A stretch of 64,000 nt of DNA from positions 6,001,001 through 6,065,000 of the forward strand of contig NZ_CP027858.1 of the NCBI RefSeq assembly GCF_005519465.1. Reading direction: 5' to 3'. The notes beneath the pieces are model-generated. The model was not told the origin of the DNA and ran no database searches. It saw only the letters and a list, made by a program, of their open reading frames with translations. Shown piece by piece: positions 1 to 8,500 of this stretch. The stretch's first letter is position 1; each line of letters starts with the position of its first letter. The DNA is from Streptomyces clavuligerus (lineage in GTDB: Bacteria > Actinomycetota > Actinomycetes > Streptomycetales > Streptomycetaceae). Position numbers and translations under genes: made by a program.

Positions 1-1
1 C

Positions 2-871
2 CCGTCCCCGGCCGTCTGGTGCCGTGGCGCGCTCACCCGGGCCGTCCACCGCGGCTGGCGCTGGGTGCAGCGGGCGGGCTCCGTCACCGCCGCACACCCC
101 GGGCGGCTCCGTTTCCGCCGACTGGGGCCGGGCACACGGCTCGCCTTCCCACAGGGGACCGTCTTCGGCGAGGCATGGATCGAACTGGGCGACCACTGCA
201 TCATCGGTGAGCAGGTCACCCTCACGGCGGGCATGATGCCGGGGCTCGACCTCGGCCCCGAGCCGATCCTCACCCTGGGCAACGGCGTCGTCCTCGGCCG
301 CGGCAGCCATGTCATCGCCGACACCCGGGTGACCATCGGCTCGGACACCTACTGCGGGCCCTATGTCTACATCACCTCCACCAACCACAGCTACGACGAC
401 CCCCAGCAGCCGGTCGGCAAGCAGTGGCCGCGCGCCGAGCCGGTCGAGATAGGGCCGGGCTGCTGGCTGGGCACCGGCGCCGTGGTGCTGCCCGGCGCCC
501 GGCTCGGCCGCAATGTCGTGGTCGCCGCCGGAGCGGTGGTACGGGGCGAGGTCCCCGACCACTGTGTCGTCGCGGGCGCCCCGGCGCGCATCGTCCGCCG
601 CTGGGACCAGGCCCGGGGCTGGCAGCCCCCGCTGCGCACCCCCGCGCCCGTGCCGCTCCCGGAGGACATCACCCCGGAGCAGTTGCTCGCCCTCGCTGAT
701 CAGCCGGATCAGCCGGATCAGCCGGATCAGCCGGATCAGCCGGAACGGGAAGCCGGACGGGGCAGGGAGCGGGGACGCGGGCCGGAGCGGGGGACCCAGC
801 AGTCGGCGGAGGCCGAGCCGCCCGTCGTCGGGCCGCCGGTGCCGCCGCCGGAGGGCACGGAACGGCCCTGA
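2..871 (+). CDS. Hexapeptide-repeat (LbetaH) acyltransferase, 5' partial
   Basis: The reading frame is open to the left edge, so the N-terminus lies outside the window; an internal GTG at 65 is the first start inside it. Isoleucine/valine-rich hexapeptide turns run from about position 190 to 600 (ILTLGNGVVLGRGSHVIA and similar), followed by the GAP motif VVAGAPARIV. This is the left-handed beta-helix fold of acetyl- and acyltransferases that use acetyl-CoA or acyl-ACP. STNHSYDDP near 380-400 carries the likely catalytic histidine, as in maltose/galactoside and NodL-type acetyltransferases. The C-terminal 90 residues are low complexity and include five Pro-Asp-Gln units. The acceptor substrate cannot be told from sequence; a sugar or polysaccharide is the usual choice. 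Confidence 0.85.
   Translation, partial: PSPAVWCRGALTRAVHRGWRWVQRAGSVTAAHPGRLRFRRLGPGTRLAFPQGTVFGEAWIELGDHCIIGEQVTLTAGMMPGLDLGPEPILTLGNGVVLGRGSHVIADTRVTIGSDTYCGPYVYITSTNHSYDDPQQPVGKQWPRAEPVEIGPGCWLGTGAVVLPGARLGRNVVVAAGAVVRGEVPDHCVVAGAPARIVRRWDQARGWQPPLRTPAPVPLPEDITPEQLLALADQPDQPDQPDQPDQPEREAGRGRERGRGPERGTQQSAEAEPPVVGPPVPPPEGTERP
698..742 (+). repeat. 9-bp tandem repeat (5 copies) inside the acyltransferase gene
   Basis: Five exact copies of gatcagccg encode an in-frame Asp-Gln-Pro run in the C-terminal tail. The unit length is a multiple of three, so changes in copy number would keep the frame. Confidence 0.9.
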
Positions 872-922
872 CGGCGCCGTTCCGCTCCGCCCGGCGGCTG
901 CGCGTTCCCGCGTCCCGGCGGC

Positions 923-1444
923 TCAGCGGGCGTCGAGGCCCAGCGCTCCGATCTCGATCGCGGGGCAGCGGTCCATCACCATGTCCAGACCGGCGGACCG
1001 CGTCCGGGCGTACGCCTCCTCGTCGACCACGCCAAGCTGGAACCACACCGCCTTCGCCCCGATCGTGACGGCCTCGTCCGCGACCGCCCCGGCCAGAGCG
1101 GAGTTGACGAAGACATCCACCACGTCCACCGGGAAGGGGATCTCCGCCAGCGTCGCGTACCCCCGCTCGCCGTGCACGGTCTCTGCCTTGGGGTGCACGG
1201 GAACCACCCGCTTGCCGAAGTCCTGGAGTACGCGGGCCACGCCGTACGCCGCCCGCGCGCTGTTGTCCGAGAGGCCCACCACGGCCCAGGTGTCGCCCGT
1301 GGCGGTCAGAATCCGCTCGGCGGCGGCCCGTGCCGCCGCCGCGTCCTGGCTGCGCTCCGCCCCGTGCGCGCCCGCCGTGCCCGCCGTCCCGGTGGTCCGC
1401 TCCGCCCCGGCCGTCCCCTGTGCTTCCTCGCGCTCTGCGTTCAT
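923..1444 (-). CDS. CoA-binding domain protein
   Basis: A 173-residue protein. Residues 1-36 are an Ala/Gly/Thr-rich low-complexity leader, and residues 45-170 form a Rossmann-type CoA_binding domain (WAVVGLSDN at 53-61, VVPVHP, then VWFQLGVVDEEA and CPAIEI at the end). This matches the YccU family, small cytosolic proteins related to the N-terminal CoA-binding part of succinyl-CoA synthetase alpha and of acyl-CoA synthetases (NDP-forming). No catalytic role is established for the stand-alone family. It is divergent from yigZ with 61 bp between the starts. Confidence 0.85.
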   Translation of the reverse strand: MNAEREEAQGTAGAERTTGTAGTAGAHGAERSQDAAAARAAAERILTATGDTWAVVGLSDNSARAAYGVARVLQDFGKRVVPVHPKAETVHGERGYATLAEIPFPVDVVDVFVNSALAGAVADEAVTIGAKAVWFQLGVVDEEAYARTRSAGLDMVMDRCPAIEIGALGLDAR

Positions 1445-1505
1445 GCCAGGACAACGGGCGACCCGCGCGGAGCATTCCCCTCCGGGCGCGGCTTAGGGTG
1501 GACTG

Positions 1506-2132
1506 ATGCAGGAGCAGTACCGGACAGTCGCCCACGAGGGCGTTTACGAGACAGAGATCAACAGATCGCGCTTCCTCTGCGCGCTCGCACCCGCCGCGAC
1601 CGAGGAGGAGGCCCAGGCGTTCGTCGCGCGCATCCGCAAGGAGCACCCGACCGCCACCCACAACTGCTTCGCGTATGTCATCGGCGCCGACGCCTCCGTC
1701 CAGAAGGCCAGCGACGACGGCGAACCCGGCGGCACCGCCGGAGTCCCGATGCTCCAGATGCTGATGCGGCGCGAGGTCCGCTACACGGCGGCGGTGGTCA
1801 CCCGCTACTACGGCGGTGTGAAACTGGGCGCCGGCGGGCTGATCAGGGCGTACGGGGGAGTGGTCGGCGAAGCCCTGGACGCGGTCGGCACCCGCACCCG
1901 GCGGCGCTTCCGGCTCGCCACCGTCACGGCCGAGCTCCAGCGGGCGGGCAAGCTGGAGAACGAGCTGCGGGCGACGGGGCGGGCCGTGCGCGAGGTGCGG
2001 TACGACGAGCGCGTCACGATCGAGATCGGGCTGCCGGACGCGGAGGTCGTGGCGTTCCGCGCCTGGCTGGCCGATGTGACGGCGGGCGCCGCGGGGTTCG
2101 AGCTGGGCGGGGAGGCGTACGGCGACGCCTGA
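1506..2132 (+). CDS. YigZ/IMPACT family protein
   Basis: A 208-residue protein of usual family length. The N-terminal UPF0029 domain has the conserved run SDDGEPGGTAGVPML at about 69-83 and RYYGGVKLGAGGLIRAY at about 100; a small ferredoxin-like C-terminal domain (DUF1949) follows. The bacterial function is unsettled; eukaryotic IMPACT binds Gcn1. No Shine-Dalgarno sequence precedes the ATG. A TAGGGT hexamer at 1494-1499 ends 6 bases before it, which suggests a leaderless transcript. Confidence 0.9.
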   Translation: MQEQYRTVAHEGVYETEINRSRFLCALAPAATEEEAQAFVARIRKEHPTATHNCFAYVIGADASVQKASDDGEPGGTAGVPMLQMLMRREVRYTAAVVTRYYGGVKLGAGGLIRAYGGVVGEALDAVGTRTRRRFRLATVTAELQRAGKLENELRATGRAVREVRYDERVTIEIGLPDAEVVAFRAWLADVTAGAAGFELGGEAYGDA

Positions 2133-2266
2133 CGCCCGCCCCTCTCCCCTGCGCCCCTCTGCCCTGCGGCGTTTTGCCGCCCGGCCCGGCCCCGCCCGGC
2201 TCCTTCCTGTCCGGTCCCCCGTCCGTACCGGCCCTGTCCCCACCGGCCCTACCGGGTGCGGAACGG

Positions 2267-3454
2267 CTACAGCACGGCGATGCCCAGGGGCCGTGAACCG
2301 CCGGGCAGCCGTCGGGCGGCGCCCCGCTCCAGGTCGACGACGGTGACGCCGTCCCAGAAGCCGTCGCGGGTGAAACCACCGGTCACATAGGCGGTGCGCC
2401 CGTCCTGCGACACGGCCACGTCCTCGTGCGGCCCGTCGAGCGGTACGACACGTTCCGTTCCGTCCGGGGCCCGGATGGTCAGGGACGCCTCCTCGTCGTC
2501 GGAGCCGATGGGCCCGGTGCCCACGGCGAGCAGGGTGCCGTCCGGGGTCAGGGCGGCGCCGTGCTGATGGGTGTCGGCGGTCATCCGCTCCACGTCGACC
2601 CGTCCGGTGCGCGGATCGAGCACCGCGAGCCGCTCGCCCTCGAACGGCAGCAGCAGCCGGCCGTCCTGCCGGACCACCGCGTAGTGCGGTTTCAGCCAGG
2701 AGCCGAGGCCGCCCTCGGTGCCGTAGGGGGCGACCTCGTGACGGCGGGCGCGCAAGGTGTCCGCGGCGACGGCGGTGACGTCGAAGGAGTCGTGGTTGGT
2801 GGCGTAGACCTCCCGCCCGTCGCGCGAGACGTCCACGTCGAAGGGACGGCGGCCCACCGGCACGGTCGCGACCACCTTCCGGGTGGCGGTGTCGACGACC
2901 TCCAGTACCCCGGGGCCGCCCGGGACATTCACCCCCGCGTACACCCGCTTCCCGTCGGGGGAGAGGGCGATCCCCATACCGCCGCCCCGGTACTCGCCCG
3001 TGGTCACCGGTCCGGTGTCCGTGCGGTACGGAATCCGGCCCAGGCCCGCGCGGGTACGGGTGTCGACGATCGCGATCCCCTCGGCGGTGGCGACCCAGGC
3101 CCGGCCGTCCGCGCCGACGGCCAGCCCGTAGGGCGCGGTGCCGACGCGGACGGAGGCGAAGGGGCCCCGTTCCGGATGGAGGAAGGTCACCGTGTCACCG
3201 CCGAAGTCGGCGACGAGCAGGGTGCCCCCGGGGGTGAGGACACCGGGGGAGCGGTCCGCCGGAGCCGTGGTGCCGCCGTCCGGTCCGGCGCTTCCGTCCG
3301 GCCGCTGGGGACCGGTGCCGTCCGCGTCCCCCGCACCGCCCGCCGCGCTCGCGCCCGCCGTCCGCGCGTCCTTTGTGCCCGGGTCCGCCGCGCAGCCCGC
3401 GAGCAGCCCCGCCACGGCCAGCGCCAGGACCGGGGCGAGCGCGCGGCGCCTCAT
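2267..3454 (-). CDS. Secreted YVTN-type beta-propeller lipoprotein
   Basis: Start is the ATG at 3454, which gives a lipoprotein signal peptide (Arg-rich n-region, hydrophobic core, lipobox LAGC with Cys21). A Gly/Ala/Thr-rich linker is followed by six or seven beta-propeller blades with repeated signatures such as PYGLAVGADGRAWVATA, MGIALSPDGKRVYAGVN and PFDVDVSRDGREVYATN. This is the YVTN/PQQ-like surface-protein family. Ligand and role are unknown; an extracellular scaffold or sensor is the usual guess. The start overlaps the stop of the ankyrin gene upstream (ATGA, 3451-3454), so the two are translationally coupled. Confidence 0.88.
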   Translation of the reverse strand: MRRRALAPVLALAVAGLLAGCAADPGTKDARTAGASAAGGAGDADGTGPQRPDGSAGPDGGTTAPADRSPGVLTPGGTLLVADFGGDTVTFLHPERGPFASVRVGTAPYGLAVGADGRAWVATAEGIAIVDTRTRAGLGRIPYRTDTGPVTTGEYRGGGMGIALSPDGKRVYAGVNVPGGPGVLEVVDTATRKVVATVPVGRRPFDVDVSRDGREVYATNHDSFDVTAVAADTLRARRHEVAPYGTEGGLGSWLKPHYAVVRQDGRLLLPFEGERLAVLDPRTGRVDVERMTADTHQHGAALTPDGTLLAVGTGPIGSDDEEASLTIRAPDGTERVVPLDGPHEDVAVSQDGRTAYVTGGFTRDGFWDGVTVVDLERGAARRLPGGSRPLGIAVL

Positions 3455-4047
3455 CGCGTACCCCGCAGCAGCCCGGCGATCTCCTCGAAGCCGCGGCGCT
3501 CCGCGTGCCGCAGCGGGGTGACCCCCTCGGAGTCGGCGAGCTGCGGGTCCGCCCCGGCGGCCAGCAGCAGGGCCACCACCTCCTGGTGGTCCTGTCCGCC
3601 GTCGCCGAGGATGACCGCCTCCAGCAGCGCCGTCCACCCCAGGTCGTTGACGTGGTCCACCTCGATGTCGGTCTCGCGCAGCACGGCCCGTACATACGCG
3701 ACATGGCCGCGCTCGCTCGCCGGGATCAGCGAGACACCGCCGAAGCGGTTGCGCAGCCGCAGGTCAGGGGCGCCCCGGAGCAGCGTCCGCATCATCGCCA
3801 CGCTGCCGGTCACGCCGGTGACCAGCCATGGGCTGTCGTGCCTGCGGTCCTGGGCGTCGGGGTCGGCTCCGGCGGCGATCAGGGTCCGGGCGACCTGGAC
3901 ATGATCACCCAGCGCGGCCAGCAGCAGCGCGGTGCGCAGCTCCCCGTCCCGGGCCCCGACATCGGCGCCCGCCGCCAGGGCCGCGCGCACCCCGGCGTCG
4001 TCGCCGCGCCCGGCGGCGTCCAGCAACAGCAGATGGGGGGTGTTCAC
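3451..4047 (-). CDS. Ankyrin repeat protein
   Basis: Start is the GTG at 4047, preceded by GGGAG about 6 bases upstream; the frame is open further upstream but that part looks non-coding. The 198 residues form about five ankyrin repeats (LLLDAAGRGDDAGVRAALAAGADV, then RTALLLAALGDHVQVARTL, WTALLEAVILG, VTPLRHAERRGFEEIAGLL). It should be a cytosolic protein-protein interaction module. It is first in a two-gene operon with the coupled lipoprotein; how a cytosolic ankyrin protein would serve an exported propeller is unclear. Confidence 0.85.
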   Translation of the reverse strand: MNTPHLLLLDAAGRGDDAGVRAALAAGADVGARDGELRTALLLAALGDHVQVARTLIAAGADPDAQDRRHDSPWLVTGVTGSVAMMRTLLRGAPDLRLRNRFGGVSLIPASERGHVAYVRAVLRETDIEVDHVNDLGWTALLEAVILGDGGQDHQEVVALLLAAGADPQLADSEGVTPLRHAERRGFEEIAGLLRGTR

Positions 4048-4357
4048 GGGCGGCTCCCGGCGACGGTGGAACAGGGTCCCCACCAGTCTCGGACAGCGGA
4101 CGGAATGCCGGCCTCCTCCTTCTTGCGGGGGAGGGACAGCGGGACGGGGGACGGTTCGGTCGGCCGAATGGCCGATGCCGACGCCGGGGCGGTCTGCGAG
4201 GGTGGACATCGGGAGAGACCGCCCCGGCAGGGGTGCGCGGGACATCCGGGGTGCGCGAGGCGTTAGCGTGGTGGGCGCCGATGGGGGGACCCGCGCGGGG
4301 CGGAGGCCGGACACCAGGGGCGGAGAAGGGGGACACCATGCGGGTCGGGGCGGTGCT
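4048..4357. other. Divergent intergenic region with a 13-bp stem hairpin
   Basis: This 310-bp space lies between the divergent ankyrin and sbcD genes. A perfect 13-bp inverted repeat (4183-4195 and 4216-4228, 20-nt loop) sits mid-way. A TAGCGT hexamer at 4264-4269 is a plausible -10 box for sbcD and would give a leader of about 80 nt. I found no gene here. Confidence 0.5.
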
Positions 4358-5536
4358 GTGAGGCTGTTGCACACATCGGACTGGCATCTGGGACGCTCGC
4401 TGCACCGGGTGAGCATGCTGGAGGCACAGGCCGCGTTTCTCGACCACCTGGTGGAGACCGTCCGGGACCGCGGGATTGACGCCGTCCTGGTCGCCGGAGA
4501 CATCTACGACCGGGCCGTGCCGCCACTGGCGGCGGTGGAGCTGTACGACCGGGCGCTGCACCGGCTCGCCGACGCGGGCGTGCCGACCGTCATGATCTCC
4601 GGGAACCACGACTCCGCCCGCAGGCTCGGCGTCGGCGCCGGGCTGCTCGGCCGCGCCGGTATCCATCTGCGGACCGACCCGGCGGGCTGCGGTACCCCGG
4701 TGCTCCTGTCCGACGCCCACGGCGAGGTCGCCTGCTACGGGCTGCCCTATCTCGAACCAGCCTTGGTGAAGGACGAGTTCAGGACCGAGCGGACGCACCA
4801 CGAGGCCGTCATCGGCGCCGCGCTGGACCGGGTGCGCGCCGATCTCGCGGACCGGCCCCGGGCCACACGTTCCGTGGTGCTCGCCCACGCCTTCGTCGCC
4901 GGGGGCGAGCCGAGCGACAGCGAGCGGGACATCACCGTCGGCGGGATGAGCGCCGTGCCCGCGGGGATCTTCCACGGCGTGGATTACGTCGCCCTCGGGC
5001 ATCTGCACGGCTGCCAGACGGTGACCGAGCGGCTCCGCTACTCCGGCTCGCCCCTCGCGTACTCGTTCTCCGAGGCGAACCACCGCAAGACGATGTGGAT
5101 CGTCGACCTCGGGCCCCGGGGCGAGATCTCCGCGGAACGGGTCGACTGCCCCGTCCCCCGGCCGCTGGCCCGGCTCCGCGGCACCCTCGCCGAGCTGCTG
5201 GAGGACCCCGCGCTCGACCGGCACACGGACTCCTTCGTCGAGGCGACCCTCACCGACCCGGCCCGCCCGGCGGAGCCCATGGCCCGCCTCACCGAACGCT
5301 TCCCGCACACCCTGAGCCTGGTGTTCGCGCCCGAGCGCGACCCGGCCGGGGAGACGATGTCCTACGCCGAACGGATCGGCGGACGCGGGGACCAGGAGAT
5401 CGCCGAGGACTTCGTCGCCCATGTGCGCGGCGGCAGCGGACCGGACGAGCGGGAACGCGAGGTGCTGCGCGACGCGTTCGACGGGGTACGGGTCGGGGAA
5501 GCGGTGCGGGAGAGCGCGGGGAGGTCCGCCCGATGA
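4358..5536 (+). CDS. sbcD: Exonuclease SbcCD subunit D
   Basis: 392 residues, the Mre11-type metallophosphoesterase of the SbcCD nuclease, which opens hairpins and trims blocked DNA ends. Start is the GTG at 4358, giving RLLHTSDWHLGRSL at the N-terminus. The five phosphoesterase motifs are all present: SDWHLG, VAGDIYDRA, ISGNHD, the His in VLAHAFVAGGE, and ALGHLHG, so it should be active. The C-terminal capping domain ends about residue 330. Its TGA overlaps the sbcC ATG (ATGA, 5533-5536). Confidence 0.96.
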   Translation: MRLLHTSDWHLGRSLHRVSMLEAQAAFLDHLVETVRDRGIDAVLVAGDIYDRAVPPLAAVELYDRALHRLADAGVPTVMISGNHDSARRLGVGAGLLGRAGIHLRTDPAGCGTPVLLSDAHGEVACYGLPYLEPALVKDEFRTERTHHEAVIGAALDRVRADLADRPRATRSVVLAHAFVAGGEPSDSERDITVGGMSAVPAGIFHGVDYVALGHLHGCQTVTERLRYSGSPLAYSFSEANHRKTMWIVDLGPRGEISAERVDCPVPRPLARLRGTLAELLEDPALDRHTDSFVEATLTDPARPAEPMARLTERFPHTLSLVFAPERDPAGETMSYAERIGGRGDQEIAEDFVAHVRGGSGPDEREREVLRDAFDGVRVGEAVRESAGRSAR

Positions 5537-8500
5537 GGCTCCACCGGCTCACCGTCACCGCGTTCGGCCCTTTCGGAGCCACCCAGGAGATCGATTTCGA
5601 CGCGCTCTCCGGCGCGGGGATCTTCCTGCTGCACGGCGCGACCGGCGCGGGCAAGACCTCTGTGCTCGACGCGGTCTGCTTCGCGCTGTACGGGGCGGTC
5701 CCCGGCGCCCGGCAGAGCCCCGGGACCTCGCTGCGCAGCGACCACGCCCCGGCGGGCACCCCCACCGAGGTGCTGCTCGACCTGACCGTGGGCGGTCGGC
5801 GGCTGGAGATCCGCCGCAGGCCCGCACAGCCCCGTCCCAAGAAGAACGGCAGGGGCGTCACCACCGAGCGGGCCCAGAGCCAGCTCCGCGAGTACGACGC
5901 CGAGCAGGGCGCCTGGCGCGCGCTCAGCCGCTCCCACCAGGAGATCGGGGAGGAGATCACCCAGCTCGTCGGGATGAGCCGGGAGCAGTTCTGCCAGGTG
6001 GTGCTGTTGCCGCAGGGGGACTTCGCCCGTTTTCTGCGCTCCGACGCCGAGGCCAGGGCGCGGCTGCTCGGCCGTCTCTTCGACACCGGCCGCTTCGCCG
6101 CCGTGGAGGAGCGCCTCGCCGAGCGGCGGCGCACCGCCGAGGGGCGGGTCCGCACCGCGGACGAGGGGCTTCTCGCGATCGCCCACCGCATGGAGCAGGC
6201 CGCGGGCGCGGCGGCGGACGACTGGCCGCCGCCCCGGCAGCAGCCCGGCGACCCCGGTCTCGCGGACGCCGTCCTGGAGTGGGCCGCCGTCGCCCGCGCG
6301 GGAGCCGCCGAGCGCCGGGACATCGCCGAAGGAGCGCTGACCGCGGCGGAGCACCGCCAGCGGGCGGCGCGCGAGGCACTGGAGTCGGCCCAGGAGGAGG
6401 AGCGGCTCCAGCGGCGGTACGAGGACGCCCGCCGCCGCCGTGCCGTCCTGGAGGACCGGCGGCCCGAGTACGAGGAGCTGTGCGACCGTCTGGACCGCGC
6501 CCGGCGGGCGGAGCGGGTCGCGCCCGCGCTGCGGCTGCGCGACGACGCGGCCCGCGAGCACACCGTGGCGGGCACCGCGTACGAGGAGGCCCGCGCCCTG
6601 CTCCCGGCCGAGCTGCGGGAGGCGGGGGCCGAGCAGCTCGCCGCCGCCGAGGCCCGGCTGCGCCAGGACCTCGGCGGCCTTGAGGCGGCTCTCCGGGCCG
6701 AGCGGCGCAGCGAGGAGATCACCCGGGAGCGCGCCGCGCTGGACCGCCAGGCCCGAGCGGACGAGGAGATCCTCCAGGACGCGGAGGGGTGGCTCGCGGG
6801 CTGGGAGGCCCTGCGCCATGGACACCAGGAGCGGATCGCCGCCGCACAGGACGCGGCGACCCGCGCCGAACACCTCGCGGGTCGGCTCGACCCCGCCCGC
6901 CGACGGCTGCGCGCCGCGCGGGAAAGGGACCGGCTCGCGGTCCTCGGAGTGACGGCCGAGGAGGGGCTGCGCACCGCCCGCGACCGTGCGGGCCGGGCCC
7001 GCGAGCAGTGGCTCGACCTCAAGGAACGACGGCTGCTCGGCATCGCCGCCGAGCTGGCCGCCGAGCTGGCCCCGGGCCGCCCGTGCACCGTCTGCGGCTC
7101 CGCCGAGCACCCGGAACCGGCCCGTCCGACCGATGGCTCCGTGACCGCGGCGCAGGAGGACTCCGCGTACGACCACTACACCCGCGCGGACGCCGCCAAG
7201 GCCACCGCCGAACGCGAACTCGCGGTCCTCACCGAGGCCCTGACCACCGCCCGTACCCAGGCCCGGTCCGTCTCTCCGCCGACGGGCACGTCTTCGTCCC
7301 CGGCGAACGGGACCGGCGGACCCGACCGCTCCCCGGCCACCGCGGCCCCCGCGTCCGGGGCGTCCGGGGCGTCCGGGTCGGGTACGGCGGTGGTGACACC
7401 CGGTACCGGTCCGGCCGGTCCGGTCGCCGCAGGCGCGGCTGCGCGTGCCGGAGGCGGTGAATCCGGCCGCCTGCCCGGTCCTGTGGACTCGGGCCGGGCA
7501 CGCGGAGCCGACGCGGTGGGTGGTGCGGTGGCCGGTGGGCCCGCGAACGGCTCGGACACCGCGGGTGGTTTCCGCGTACCGGTGGCGGCGGCCGGTGGCG
7601 GTGCCGGTGGTGTGCCGGTCGCGACGGACGGTGTGGGTGGCCCGGACACCTCGGGTGTGAGGACCGGTGGGCCCGGTCGCTTCCCGGGCGCCGGGAAGCC
7701 GGACCGGTTGTCCGGTGGGCCCGCGTGCGGTGCGGCTGGGCCTGCCGGGCCGGGCAGTTCCGTGGTGCCGGTCGCGGCGGCCGGGGAAGGCCCGGAAGGC
7801 ATGGACGCTGCGGGTGGTTTCCGCGTACCGGTGGCGGATGCCGGTGCCGGTGGTGCGCCGGTCCCGACGGACGGTGTGGGTGGCCCGGGTGGCACCGCCG
7901 GTCCGGTCGGCGCGGGTGCGGGTGCCGGGGAGGCCGGTCCGTTCGGCGTGGTCGGTGGCGGTTCCGGTGGTGCGGACGGTGAGCCTTCCGCCACCGGGGA
8001 GTCGGTTCCGGCCCCGTCCGGAGGGGACAGGGCGGTCGGCGGGTCCGTGGGCGGCGGGGTGCCGGGCCGGGCCCAGGGCGCGGGTGGCTCTGTCGCACCG
8101 ATGGTGGCCGGTGGTGGTGCGGCCGGTGCGGCCGGTCGGGTTTCCGGCACCGGAGGGGACGGGGCCGAAAACGGGTCCGTGGACGGCGGGCGGTCCGCCG
8201 GTGGGCGGGGCGCCCCGAGGGACGCGCCCGTCGCGGTGGACGGTGCCGTTCCGCGGGCACGGGGGGCCGGGGAGGAGTACGACCCCACCGTGCGTGAGCT
8301 GGAGGCGCTGGTCGTCCGGCTGGAGGAGGAGTACGGGCGGGCGCATCGGACCGCGGGGGGCGGGCACAGTGCGCGGGAGGCGCTCGACCGGGCCGAGCGG
8401 GAGCACCGGGAGCGGCTGGCGGACCGTCAGGAGACCGAGCGGCGGGTGGCGGCGCGGACCTCGCGGCGGGAGGCGCTCGACCGGGAGCAGGGCGCCCTCC

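Noticed and set aside
4183..4228. Terminator for the ankyrin operon
   Set aside because: The hairpin lies upstream of both divergent genes, so it cannot terminate either; left as an unassigned hairpin.
7229..8288. Long minus-strand frames opposite the SbcC insert
   Set aside because: Composition is the mirror of the Gly/Ala/Pro repeat, with no start signal; the sbcC frame explains the region.
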